A stretch of 14,870 bases of DNA from Discostella pseudostelligera (Eukaryota; Bacillariophyta; Thalassiosirophyceae; Thalassiosirales; Thalassiosiraceae): assembly GCA_036940085.1 (NCBI GenBank), contig JALLBK010001184.1, positions 1 to 14,870 on the forward strand. Direction: 5' to 3'. Positions within the stretch are counted from its first letter, which is position 1; every line of letters begins with the position of its first letter. Below are positions 1 to 8,008 of this stretch, one piece after another. A program made the translations under genes and the position numbers. The notes beneath the pieces are model-generated. The model was not told where the DNA came from, did no database searches, and saw only the letters and a program-made list of their open reading frames with translations.

Positions 1-51
1 ACCAGGACATCCGCCCCCGTCTCTCTCCCTCGCAACGACACACCCTCGTAA

Positions 52-855
52 ATGACACCAGCCAACGCCTACGACCAACAACACGGATCCAGTGCCGCCG
101 CTGCTGGAGGCGATATCCCATACGACGACAAGGACAAGAAATTTGCATGGCCACCCTTGGAATCCAACCCAGAGGTATTCTCCGACTATCTCCATTCCAT
201 CGGTCTCTCTCCCTCCTACTCCTTTGGTGAAATATTTGGCTTCGATGAAGACTTACTAGCCTTTGTACCCCAACCAGTACTCGGTGTCATTGTTTGTCAT
301 GAACGTCTAATACCCAAGTCAAAATATCGATCACAAGATGTGGGTTCCGTGGACAATTACAATACCGTGTCATACTACATGCATCAATCGAAGACGCTAG
401 ATAATGCCTGTGGTATTGTGGCCTGCCTCCATGCTATATTCAATTCACCAATGGTCAATGCCGATATTGATCCCAATTCCATCCTTGGACGATTTCGTAC
501 TGGTACCGAAAGTTTGACACCTACGGAAAGATGCACATCGTTGGAACTAAATGAGGAATTTCGTACAGTCCATGCAACACATGCATCGAGGGGTCAATCA
601 CAAGCAATTACATCTGATCAAAGTTTGGTGAAGTGCCATTATGTCGCATATGTGTTGGACAAGAGTGGGAAATATCTCGTGGAATTGGATGGGACCAAGG
701 CAGGACCGGTGGTGATCGAGGGCAACTCTATTGCGGAAGCGAACGAGGGCGTGGATTTATTGAGGGCAAGTATCCGTGAAATCCAGGGGAAGTTGGAACG
801 AAAAGAAATATCTGAATCGTTGAGCATGATGACGCTCACTTTGACTCAAGAATGA
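52..855 (+). CDS. Ubiquitin carboxyl-terminal hydrolase, UCH (peptidase C12) family
   Basis: A 267-residue intronless protein with all the active-site elements of the UCH-L1/UCH-L3 cysteine proteases, which remove small adducts from the C-terminus of ubiquitin and recycle free ubiquitin in cytosol and nucleus. Seen directly: oxyanion Gln112 and catalytic Cys120 in a Q-x7-C block ending NACG; catalytic His196 in CHYVAYV; catalytic Asp213 in VELDG. The family core is about 220-230 residues. Here roughly 30 extra residues precede it (Ala/Gly/Asp-rich, probably disordered), and the loop between Cys and His (about 135-190, the crossover loop over the active site) is of ordinary size. The ATG at 52 directly follows an in-frame TAA at 49-51, so the start is well fixed unless an intron lies upstream. 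The gene is convergent with the next one. UCH family is secure; which paralogue is not. Confidence 0.95.
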   Translation: MTPANAYDQQHGSSAAAAGGDIPYDDKDKKFAWPPLESNPEVFSDYLHSIGLSPSYSFGEIFGFDEDLLAFVPQPVLGVIVCHERLIPKSKYRSQDVGSVDNYNTVSYYMHQSKTLDNACGIVACLHAIFNSPMVNADIDPNSILGRFRTGTESLTPTERCTSLELNEEFRTVHATHASRGQSQAITSDQSLVKCHYVAYVLDKSGKYLVELDGTKAGPVVIEGNSIAEANEGVDLLRASIREIQGKLERKEISESLSMMTLTLTQE

Positions 856-1099
856 GTGAAGTATCTATGAGGAGTGAGTGATGTTGTCTGTGGGAGGGAA
901 TGCGCGACGATGCTTGTTACTCGACAACGACATTGCTCAACATATATTGATATGACAAATATTTTACATGAAACAACATCTATTGCTCTATCTCTATTAT
1001 TCAATCATACATCATCCACCCGCGACATTTCCACGGAATGGAAGTTAGTGGCAGTGACGGTTTGACGCTTCCAATGACTTTACTATCTCAGTAGAAGTC

Positions 1100-3089
1100 T
1101 CAGCTCTGCCCCTGTTTGCAATTCTTCGTCAATAACGATTGGATGTAGGATTGATACGATTCCCAATCGGCACCATCTTCCACATCTTCATCGCCTTTTG
1201 CTTTGTTGCTAGATCGAGCCTTCGGTTTCTCTTTCTTAGTACTAACTTTATTGACCGAACCGCCCTTGCCAGATCGAGCCATTCGCTTCTCTTTCCCAGT
1301 GACAATTACTTCATCTTCCGGCTCAGTATCGCTGGATCGAACAGGTTTCTTTTTATTATTCCATGACGTGACGGTGAGACGATCTGTTGGCTTGGAGTTC
1401 CGAGACGACTTTCGTACCTCCACCGATGTAATTTCATCGCCATCCTTTTTCGCAACACGTGGGCGGGTTGGAGGCATGCGCTTAGTTGTTTTTCCTTTCA
1501 GTTCTGACTTCGCATTCTGATCATTCGACGGTGGTTCATTGGACAAGTTGCTATCCTCGCTGATTGGCTCGGCTGATTCGACGTCTCTATCTTCATTTCT
1601 GCAATGAGGAGCTATCATGGACATAGTAGGATTTGTCTCCNTCGGCTGATTCGACGTCTCTATCTTCATTTCTGCAATGAGGAGCTATCATGGACATAGT
1701 AGGATTTGTCTCCATCTCACCAACACGTTTGGTGGAATGAGGCGACGACGTTTCCATCGCACCAGTGATGTCATTATTTGTGTCCGGTTCCTGCTGACCA
1801 GAGATGGAAGGAAAATCATTTGAGGTGACGACGGCACTAATTATTTGTGACTTGATGTCAGTGGCAGAGATTGTTCGACCGATGAAATCTTTATCGTCAA
1901 CAACGTTGGAGTTATTTATCGTTGCGTCGTAGCCTTCCTCCTCTGATGCAAATGGGCTAAACGACATCGTTGCTTCCGATGCAAGTGGCGATGTTACCAC
2001 TTGTGCTCCTGACTTGTTGTCGGGTGTTTTCTTGCCATCAAAACGCTTCCTTAAATTCGGGTTGGAGTCTGGCAGCGGAGAGTGGTCTTGAAAGAAGTTT
2101 GGATCGGATAACTTTGAAAGTCGACCCTCTCCGATGGATACAACATCGAGTGCACTGGCAAGAGTTGTGTCGTTCACGTTATCCTCAGACATAATGTTCT
2201 CAAGGGATGGACGGTTGGAAGAAGGCGGCAACCGATTGCCTACACATTTATTGTTATTTGTTGTGCGTCTTGAAACGGGCTTCTGCCTGCGCATTGCATC
2301 GGAGGATGAAATAGGTCTTTGCACTTTTTGCGTTGAAGATGGTAACATCATGAGAGACGAAGGCCCTGTATATCTTTTACTTCTTTCTTTCGTTGATTCA
2401 TTGGTCTCGAAGCTGATATTGTTGCATCTACCTCGACGTCGAACCTTTCCATTATTTGTCGCCGTGCCAAGAGTGAATGGATGATCATTATCTGAACTGT
2501 TGCTGGTCGACTTGCTCTTCAGTGAAACCACGGATAAATTGCTGTTTGGGCCGGAATCTCTACTCAATGCATTCGCTGAAAGACTCTTCAGAGGTTGTCT
2601 AGCCTGCTTCTTGATATTGTTGCCCCTCATCACCTGTCTGCAATCCTTTGCATACGATACACCCTTGCTTTGTCGCATTTCACTCCCCGATACTCGATCT
2701 GATTTCGCATCTGAATCTGCATTGATTGAAAACGCCATCGCAAGAGAGTCCAACTTGCTAGTATTGCATCGTTTCCCTGAGTTCTTTGTCAGCTTGTTTT
2801 CTTTCCCCGCACCAACAGCACCGGCACGAACTTTCGAGGCTCCCGAACCAGTGCCCTCCGTGACATCCGATGCTATATTGGCAAGCGTAGATTTAGACGC
2901 TGCAAGCCTCGCCCTAGACCTTGCCTTCCGCCTTTCATTCGGATTCGCGATGGATGATGACGATGGCGATGCAGCATCCGTCCCGACGCCGACATGGACC
3001 GCCTCAGCCTCAGGGAACAACACCTTCTTCGCTCGGCCAAGGACACTCTCCATGAATCCAATATGGATTTCATTGTCGTCTGTCGTCAT
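1100..3089 (-). CDS. Unrecognised basic Ser-rich protein with KEN box, frame-broken by an assembly duplication
   Basis: I do not recognise this family. As given, the reading frame from the ATG at 3089 is lost at an N (1641) that sits between two identical 72-bp copies. Collapsing one copy plus the N (73 nt) puts the two halves exactly in frame and gives one protein of 638 residues ending at the TGA at 1100-1102. It is rich in Ser, Asn, Lys and Arg, with no visible membrane segment and little predicted globular fold. Visible short motifs are a KEN box at 96-98; D-box-like RxxL at 164-167 and 293-296; Ser/Thr-Pro sites, for example near 337, 355, 367 and 378; and a highly basic C-terminal third (about 505-610) with a repeated KEK-x2-ARS unit at 575-582 and 595-602. 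A short tail with Trp618 follows. The composition suggests a nuclear or chromatin protein, and the KEN box suggests APC/C-dependent turnover; both are inference. Upstream E2F-like sites fit a cell-cycle gene. Confidence 0.75.
1569..1640. repeat. 72-bp exact direct repeat, copy 1 (assembly artefact)
   Basis: This 72-bp stretch is identical base for base to 1642-1713. A single N separates the two. Removing one copy and the N restores an open reading frame through the minus-strand gene, so the repeat is most simply an unmerged contig overlap and not a biological duplication. Confidence 0.9.
1642..1713. repeat. 72-bp exact direct repeat, copy 2 (assembly artefact)
   Basis: Second copy of the 72-bp sequence found at 1569-1640. 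The N at 1641 is the only ambiguous base in the window and marks the scaffold join. Confidence 0.9.
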
Positions 3090-3199
3090 GGTATCACGTT
3101 GCTCTAGTTGTGCAGGATGATTGGTTCAATGTCGATTTGGTCAATAGGTAGATACTACTACCATTCATAAGCGGCTTTCCTGCTGTCATGGTTGAATGG

Positions 3200-3320
3200 A
3201 GGTGAATGGCGACGGCCGCGCAACGGTGAATTTGGCAGCAACTTCCCGCCATTTTCGCCAACATTTTCTTCGCCAAATAAATTCTTCCCGCGCGATTTCG
3301 CCACACTTTCCCGCTATTTC
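3200..3320. promoter_or_regulatory. Cluster of E2F/DP-like elements upstream of the KEN-box gene
   Basis: The gene-free stretch 3090-3569 lies upstream of the minus-strand KEN-box gene and downstream of the carrier. It contains a dense group of E2F-like words: TTCCCGCC at 3243-3250, TTCGCCAA at 3254-3261, TTCGCCAAAT at 3269-3278, TTCCCGCGCG at 3285-3294 and TTTCCCGC (reverse complement GCGGGAAA) at 3307-3314. They lie about 150-225 bp before the ATG at 3089. The E2F consensus TTTSSCGC is established in animals and plants. Function here is inferred from sequence only. Nothing else is seen in 3321-3569. Confidence 0.55.
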
Positions 3321-3569
3321 TCATCTTCAGAATGGCGCGCCCTCTCTCTAGAGATACTCCCTCCTGCTCACCTCACTCTTGCACAGGCAGTGTCGGTCCA
3401 CCTCGCATCGTCATGCATCGGTGAAATGTCATCTCCTGAGCCTATGTTCGAAGTGAAATAATAGAACATTCATTCGCTCATACTGTTTTGATGGTATGCC
3501 ATCATTTCTTGCATTCACTTTACAATTACTATGCAGCTGGGAAGGGCGTTTGTATACCAGACGCAACCA

Positions 3570-4768
3570 TCATCCACATGTCTCTGCAAAGAACGCCCGA
3601 CACTTCTCATAGCAAGTCATGGTGATTGTCGTTGCTGGTGCAAAATGGATTACACGTGCGCCAGCGCCACGAAAGAGACCTCGAACTCCTCCCTCGGCGA
3701 AGATGGATCGTAAACAATCTATCATACCATGGTACTGCGTAGTTGGATTGGTGATTGACTTCCCTGCCGTCGAGGAATTTGCAGAAGCGGCGGCTTGTCC
3801 GCGCTGAACTTGCAGGCGTAGCTTCGCCATATCGAGAGGTGATGTCAACCATGATGCCAATGCACCCGCCCCCGCGCTACAAGCAATCAAATGAACCAAA
3901 GGGAGATCACCATCTTTCACAGGCTTTTGCATGTCATTGCTCATTGTCGTGTCCACATGTTGATCTCGTTGCCGAGAGATGTAGTCCCTCGATTGATGTT
4001 TACACTGCTCATAGAACATAAAATAGAGAGCTGAAAATGGACCGAAAGATGCCAATGTTGCCCCATATCCCTTGTAGATGCCTCTCATACCCTCCGTTCT
4101 CGCAATTTGACGCAATGCATCCCAGCTTCCATTGTATTGATAACCCAATGACGTCGACGCATTATTTGCCTTTCGTTGCACTTGCATCCTCTCTTTCACG
4201 ACATCTACGGGAACGTAAACAATGCATGAAACTGTTTCTGCTAACATGCCCGACATGAAGTGCACCGCAAACTCCTGACAGTGTGACAATGTATGTTTCC
4301 CGCTTGTGACCGATGTTGATATCCTTCCATCTCCTTCCTCATGACGACGCATGTTCAAAACTGCCATTGTTATTGAATCTCGAAAAAATGCGTAGCCAGT
4401 GAGATACAACACCGTGCCAGGCGTGCCTCCAATAATAACGGCCCCAAAGCCACCGTACAGCGCACGCACTCCCTCCTGTCGATATGTGCGTAGGAGAGCA
4501 TCGATCGGACCACGGAAGGTTGTTGCTTTCGACGATCCTCCACCTCCCGTCGGTGCCTGCAGACGAGCCTTTACCTGTTGAAGAGGAACAAGAAGTGAGA
4601 ATAATAATTATCAGCGGCAGCAGTAGGGGCAGTCCATCCTGAACTCGACTTACTTACCGTATCGAGCGGATGTGTGAAGATGCGGCTGATGATCCCAGCA
4701 GTTGCCGAACCCAAGACATCGTACAACAAGACAGACGATGACACCGATGACGAATCATCTGATTTCAT
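3570..4768 (-). CDS. Mitochondrial carrier (SLC25 family), substrate undetermined
   Basis: Two exons, complement(4658-4768) and complement(3570-4574), flank an 83-bp intron with GTAAGT donor and AACAG acceptor, phase 0. They give a 371-residue protein. The three tandem repeats of the family are plain from the signature Px[DE]xx[KR]: P34-LDTV-K39 (split by the intron), P159-VDVV-K164 and P283-LDMA-K288. Each is followed by a basic/Gln segment and later an [ED]G-x(n)-G element. This predicts six membrane helices in the inner mitochondrial membrane exchanging a metabolite or cofactor. I cannot assign the substrate from these motifs. The start is the ATG at 4768; an in-frame TAA lies 36 nt upstream (4802-4804). 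The loops at about 112-132 and 230-258 are longer than usual. It is divergent from the mitochondrial ferredoxin gene, which hints at co-expression. Confidence 0.93.
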
Positions 4769-4980
4769 ATCCAAATGGAACAGAGTTTCCTCCGGTCCGA
4801 TTTATGCAGCGAAAGATGAAGACGCCGCCATCGCCATTTGCCATTTGCCATTGACCACCTCGTGAGGCGTCGAAAGATTTGTGTTAGTCTGGCCGTCGCT
4901 GCGCATCGGCCATCCATCCGTCCCAGCCATGCTCCATGTAGACTCACTAGAGAGAGTACGAGTTATGAGCCAATTATTAT

Positions 4981-5070
4981 TTGGCGGGAGATATGACGTG
5001 GCAGCAAGAGTTGGCGGGAGATTGATGACTCGACTCGACAAAAATGCGTGGCAGTGAGAATTGGCGGGAA
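4981..5070. promoter_or_regulatory. Shared divergent promoter region with three TTGGCGGGA elements
   Basis: The 484-bp gap between the carrier start (4768) and the ferredoxin start (5253) contains TTGGCGGGAG at 4981-4990 and 5011-5020, and TTGGCGGGAA at 5061-5070, all in the same orientation. These match the E2F/DP core. The last two sit inside a longer imperfect direct repeat (4997-5020 and 5047-5070, 20 of 24 positions identical, all four differences transitions) that begins CGTGGCAG. A bZIP-like TGACGT occurs at 4994-4999. Nothing else is recognised in 4769-4980 or 5071-5252. Confidence 0.5.
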
Positions 5071-5252
5071 ACCACTGACTCCGACAGTCTCTCGATCCCT
5101 CGCTAGAGATGCTATCTACTCGCTGCAACAACTCCGCGGCGACCTCTCGACTCTCGACCATTAATCAAAACTCAAAATTGATCAGTCCGACGACCGATGA
5201 ATAGGAAATGCTTTGCGGAGCTTGCGGAAGGTGAATCGAACATAGATTGGAA

Positions 5253-6125
5253 ATGTCTCTAGCTCTACCATTCCGTCAATCTGTCTCTATGATGGCGCGC
5301 TCAATAGCAATAGCCAACACAACATTGCAACGACGGACGGCGGCACTCCGAGGAGGAACGGCACAACTTAATATCCATCGCTACACCATCAGACCGCAGA
5401 ATCAATATACTAATGCTTGGCTACAGACACGTAAGAAGGAATATTTGATTACTGTTTGGGGGAATTTCATATTTATTCAGGCGTGTACTGACTGAATATT
5501 GCTACGTTTCCATAATATCTTGCGCCGTCTTCCTCGTCTGCCTCCCAAATAATGAGCTAGTACGCTTATTGTCTTCCAAATCAACCATCATGATGACTTT
5601 CATCGATCCAAGCGGAGAAGAAAATGCGGCAGAAGCAGAAATAGGAAAACATTTGCTTGATGTTGCACATGACAATAATATTGAGCTGGAGGGTAAGAAG
5701 TCAAGGACGTCTCGAGTCTCGAACATAAGCTTGTTTTTGGTGCTTGGACGTGCATGATTTTCATCGAGTTGAGTAGACCTCTCACGCTCGGCATTGCCAT
5801 TTCTTCATAATATAGGTGCATGTGGTGGGGAGTTAGCATGCTCTACATGTCATCTTGTATTTGACAAAGAAGTATACGATACTCTACCACCAAAGACGGA
5901 TGAAGAGGAAGATATGTTAGATTTGGCATTTGAACTTACCGAAACGTGAGATTATACCACAACAATAACCGCGCATGCACAAATTCTTTTCCTGAACAAT
6001 GCAATCCAACCCAATATTTTCATTTGAATGTATGCAATGCGTTTAGCTCTCGTCTTGGTTGTCAAATTCGAGTGACGGAAGAGTTCGAAGGAATCAAAGT
6101 GCGAATACCCGACGATGGCTATTGA
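5253..6125 (+). CDS. Mitochondrial [2Fe-2S] ferredoxin, adrenodoxin/Yah1 type
   Basis: Four exons (5253-5430, 5561-5692, 5816-5945, 6047-6125) are separated by GT-AG introns of 130, 123 and 101 bp and encode 172 residues. Residues 1-67 are rich in Arg, Ser, Thr and Gln with no Asp or Glu, a classic mitochondrial presequence. The ferredoxin domain follows (about 69-172). Cluster ligands are Cys106, Cys112, Cys115 (C-x5-C-x2-C in a GACGGELACSTC block) and Cys152 in SRLGCQI. The acidic helix around 131-146 (DEEEDMLDLAFE) is where reductase and partner proteins dock in adrenodoxins. The known role is to carry electrons from NADPH-ferredoxin reductase into Fe-S cluster assembly, and in some lineages into heme A or steroid chemistry. 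The plastid photosynthetic type has different cysteine spacing and is excluded. Every junction preserves the frame. A good branch-point-like TACTGAC lies inside intron 1. Divergent partner: the carrier. Confidence 0.95.
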
Positions 6126-6591
6126 CGAAAAGGAAGACACCATTCTTTTAAGTTGATGAATAGACACTTTCGTTTTATTCAGCCAATACTGAACTGTTAG
6201 CCATGAAAACCCCAATGTAACTTCCAGTTGACTCGATGGACGACACAATCAACAACGCTGCCAGACGATTCACATTCATGGCTCCTGGATAAACCAATAT
6301 TATAACCAATAGAAATTCACCAAATATGGTACCGTTACTATGAGTGAGTTTGCCATCGATAGATAGAGAGAGAGAGTATTGGTCGATACAGTTGCGTGGT
6401 AGATTCATGAACCTGCTTCGTCTTCCGACTTCCGACTTCCGACTTCCACTCTCGCCCAGCAGAGGTCAGACAGACAGACAGACAGACAGACGAAGTGTGA
6501 CAGTGCATGAAAGATCCGGAAGGTGGAAGAGCAATATTTGGCGAGGTTTACTACAAATAATCAATACCCATACTCGAACAACATCGACATC
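6126..6591. other. Intergenic region with simple repeats
   Basis: Between the ferredoxin stop and the first ATG of the next transcription unit I see no gene. The stretch holds short tandem repeats: a 7-mer CTTCCGA repeated 3.7 times at 6422-6447 and CAGA repeated six times at 6467-6490. A purine-rich GATA/GAGA run lies near 6358-6377. A partial E2F-like TTTGGCGAG is near 6535. It probably contains the ferredoxin 3' UTR and the promoter/5' UTR of the PAS gene. Confidence 0.5.
6422..6490. repeat. Two adjacent microsatellites (CTTCCGA)3.7 and (CAGA)6
   Basis: Three full plus one partial CTTCCGA unit (6422-6447), then, after 19 bp, six perfect CAGA units (6467-6490). Both lie in non-coding DNA upstream of the PAS gene and are likely length-polymorphic. 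Confidence 0.85.
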
Positions 6592-6754
6592 ATGACCATG
6601 ATATCCACAATACTTACTCGACCAGCACGGCAAGGATTGCGGTCTTGTCCATTTGCCGTCCATCGTCGGTGGAACCAGTGTGCAACTGCTGCGGCGGGGC
6701 AAGTGATGGCAAGAGAGGAATTTCTCGAACATTTCCATCGGAGTAGTTCCTTTC
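6592..6754 (+). other. Possible first coding exon of the PAS gene (presequence-like)
   Basis: This stretch is open from the ATG at 6592 (a second in-frame ATG at 6598). It encodes about 54 residues that begin Arg/Thr/Ala-rich with no acidic residue in the first 40, as in mitochondrial presequences, and end at a good donor GTGAGG (6755). The matching acceptor, a pyrimidine-rich tract followed by TGCAG, ends at 6851, giving a 97-bp intron. Joining 6754 to 6852 leaves one extra base relative to the PAS frame. Either the donor is elsewhere (GT at 6703 keeps frame), or a base is wrong, or the exon is not coding. Confidence 0.4.
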
Positions 6755-6845
6755 GTGAGGCAAGGAGTTGCTGTTTGATGCTGTACTACTCTGCCTCACT
6801 TTTTCATCTCATATATTGCATACCGAATCAACGATTTATTCATTC

Positions 6846-7565
6846 ATGCAGGGCGTTGTCTACACACTCTCCTTCGCCGGCAACTGTCTCGAAAAAGACC
6901 TTGCATCCGACAACACCTATCCTCTCATCGACGAACGGATGAAGATTCAATTACGCAACTCCTACCAGGCACTGCTCTCTCCATCTGCCAATGAAGCTCA
7001 CAAATTGCGTAATCAACTACCTCCAAAGTTGCACCTCGGGAGTGTCGATTCATTGGTCAATAAGCGCATTCCTCGGACACTTCCACCCTTGGAGGACAAC
7101 TACCGCGAGTCATGTACTGAATCTATTGCACAGCCTCTTCCTAAATCAATCCATCAGATCAGATCCTACTTGCTCGACGAGGACCCACGACCAATGATTA
7201 TCACAGAAATTAAGAGTCCATATCGTATCGTTGCAGTGAACGAGGCATGGGAGAACTTGTGTGGTTACACTCGCGAGGAATGCAAAGGGCGATCTGTTGG
7301 CAAACTTCTCCAAGGTCCCGAGACTGATATGAAGAATGTCACAGCTTTGCTTTCGAAGCTGTTGGTGGGAGAAGAATCGAATACAATATTGACAAACTAC
7401 ACGAAGAGCGGAAGGAAGTTCAAGAACAGTATCAGAGTTGGTCCGGTTGTTGATGAGATGGGAAAGACAGTCAACTTTGTTGGCTTGTTGCGCGAGGTGA
7501 ACGAAGTTGGTGATAAGAAATCTGGGTACGTCAGGGAGAAGATGCAGTTACCATTCATTTCTTGA
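6846..7565 (+). CDS. LOV-like PAS domain protein without the flavin-adduct cysteine
   Basis: From the ATG at 6846 this is 239 residues with one PAS domain at about 116-218. It is closest in motif to LOV domains: VNEAWENLCGYTREECKGR (132-149), LQGPETD (155-161), then NYTKSG-x2-F-x-N (184-194) and FVG (211-213). In photoactive LOV domains the block reads GR-NCRF-LQG. Here it is GR-SVGK-LLQG (148-157), one residue longer and with no Cys, and the flavin-contacting Gln after FVG is Leu. A blue-light adduct is therefore not expected. The first 115 residues show no known domain. The true 5' end is uncertain. An intron-like stretch, GTGAGG at 6755 to TGCAG at 6851, follows an open stretch from the ATG at 6592 that reads like an Arg-rich organelle presequence. 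That splice misses the frame by one base; a weaker GT at 6703 would keep it. PAS call strong, start weak. Confidence 0.8.
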   Translation: MQGVVYTLSFAGNCLEKDLASDNTYPLIDERMKIQLRNSYQALLSPSANEAHKLRNQLPPKLHLGSVDSLVNKRIPRTLPPLEDNYRESCTESIAQPLPKSIHQIRSYLLDEDPRPMIITEIKSPYRIVAVNEAWENLCGYTREECKGRSVGKLLQGPETDMKNVTALLSKLLVGEESNTILTNYTKSGRKFKNSIRVGPVVDEMGKTVNFVGLLREVNEVGDKKSGYVREKMQLPFIS

Positions 7566-8008
7566 GCACATAATTGCAATTTTGGAATGTATAGTTATCC
7601 TGTCTGAGGTCCATGCAGCCTGTATTATAGCAATAAGCATGTAATATTTCACATCGCTCCGACTTTGAAGTTTGGTAATCAACTCCCGCCAACGGAGAAC
7701 ACAATCTAAAATTATCAAGGATTGACATTCCTATTCGAATTGGAATTGCAGTATTGTACAGCATAATTTACATTCGTCTAATGATATTACACATTTTCTA
7801 TCCAGCGATTGCGACCCGCCTCGTCTGGGAAATGGTACCATACTCTACACTAGTTACAAAATGTATTAGGATCAAAGGTTCAGTACAAAGAATAGATGTC
7901 AACACCAGCAACGCACTGGGCTGGGTCAATGATTTCTCCAAGAAATTCATACCAGTAACACCCAGCTCGATGCTAAGATCAACGGGCACTGCTCATCTCT
8001 GCTGTAAA
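7566..8008. other. Gene-free convergent 3' region
   Basis: This lies between the stop codons of two convergent genes (PAS protein on + and cyclin on -) and should hold both 3' UTRs. The open frames crossing it have no recognisable protein character. One exact TCCCGCCAA (E2F-like core, reverse complement) occurs at 7684-7692, here without an adjacent gene start. Nothing else is seen. Confidence 0.5.

Noticed and set aside
1100..1500. Resemblance of the C-terminus to a CENP-C motif (residues 533-552) or an INCENP IN-box (around Trp618)
   Set aside because: Only a few residues agree and the spacing differs (Pro and Trp are out of register), so it is too weak to name the protein.
1100..1669. C-terminal half of the KEN-box gene as a separate gene
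   Set aside because: Its apparent start falls inside the duplicated 72 bp next to the N; collapsing the duplication fuses it in frame with the upstream half.
1203..3120. Several plus-strand open frames opposite the KEN-box gene (for example 2500-3120, 206 codons)
   Set aside because: They are antisense to a long biased coding frame, have no recognisable domains or consistent start, and appear as complements of its Ser/Arg-rich codons.
5431..5555. Alternative ferredoxin intron 1 acceptors (TTCAG ending at 5480, ATGAG ending at 5555)
   Set aside because: The first runs into a stop at once and the second leaves the ferredoxin frame; only the acceptor ending at 5560 keeps the frame.
6523..6942. 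139-codon frame running through the presumed intron upstream of the PAS gene
   Set aside because: It starts with a non-ATG in the track, reads through splice-like signals and then overlaps the PAS frame out of phase. Only its 6592-6754 part was kept, as a possible exon.
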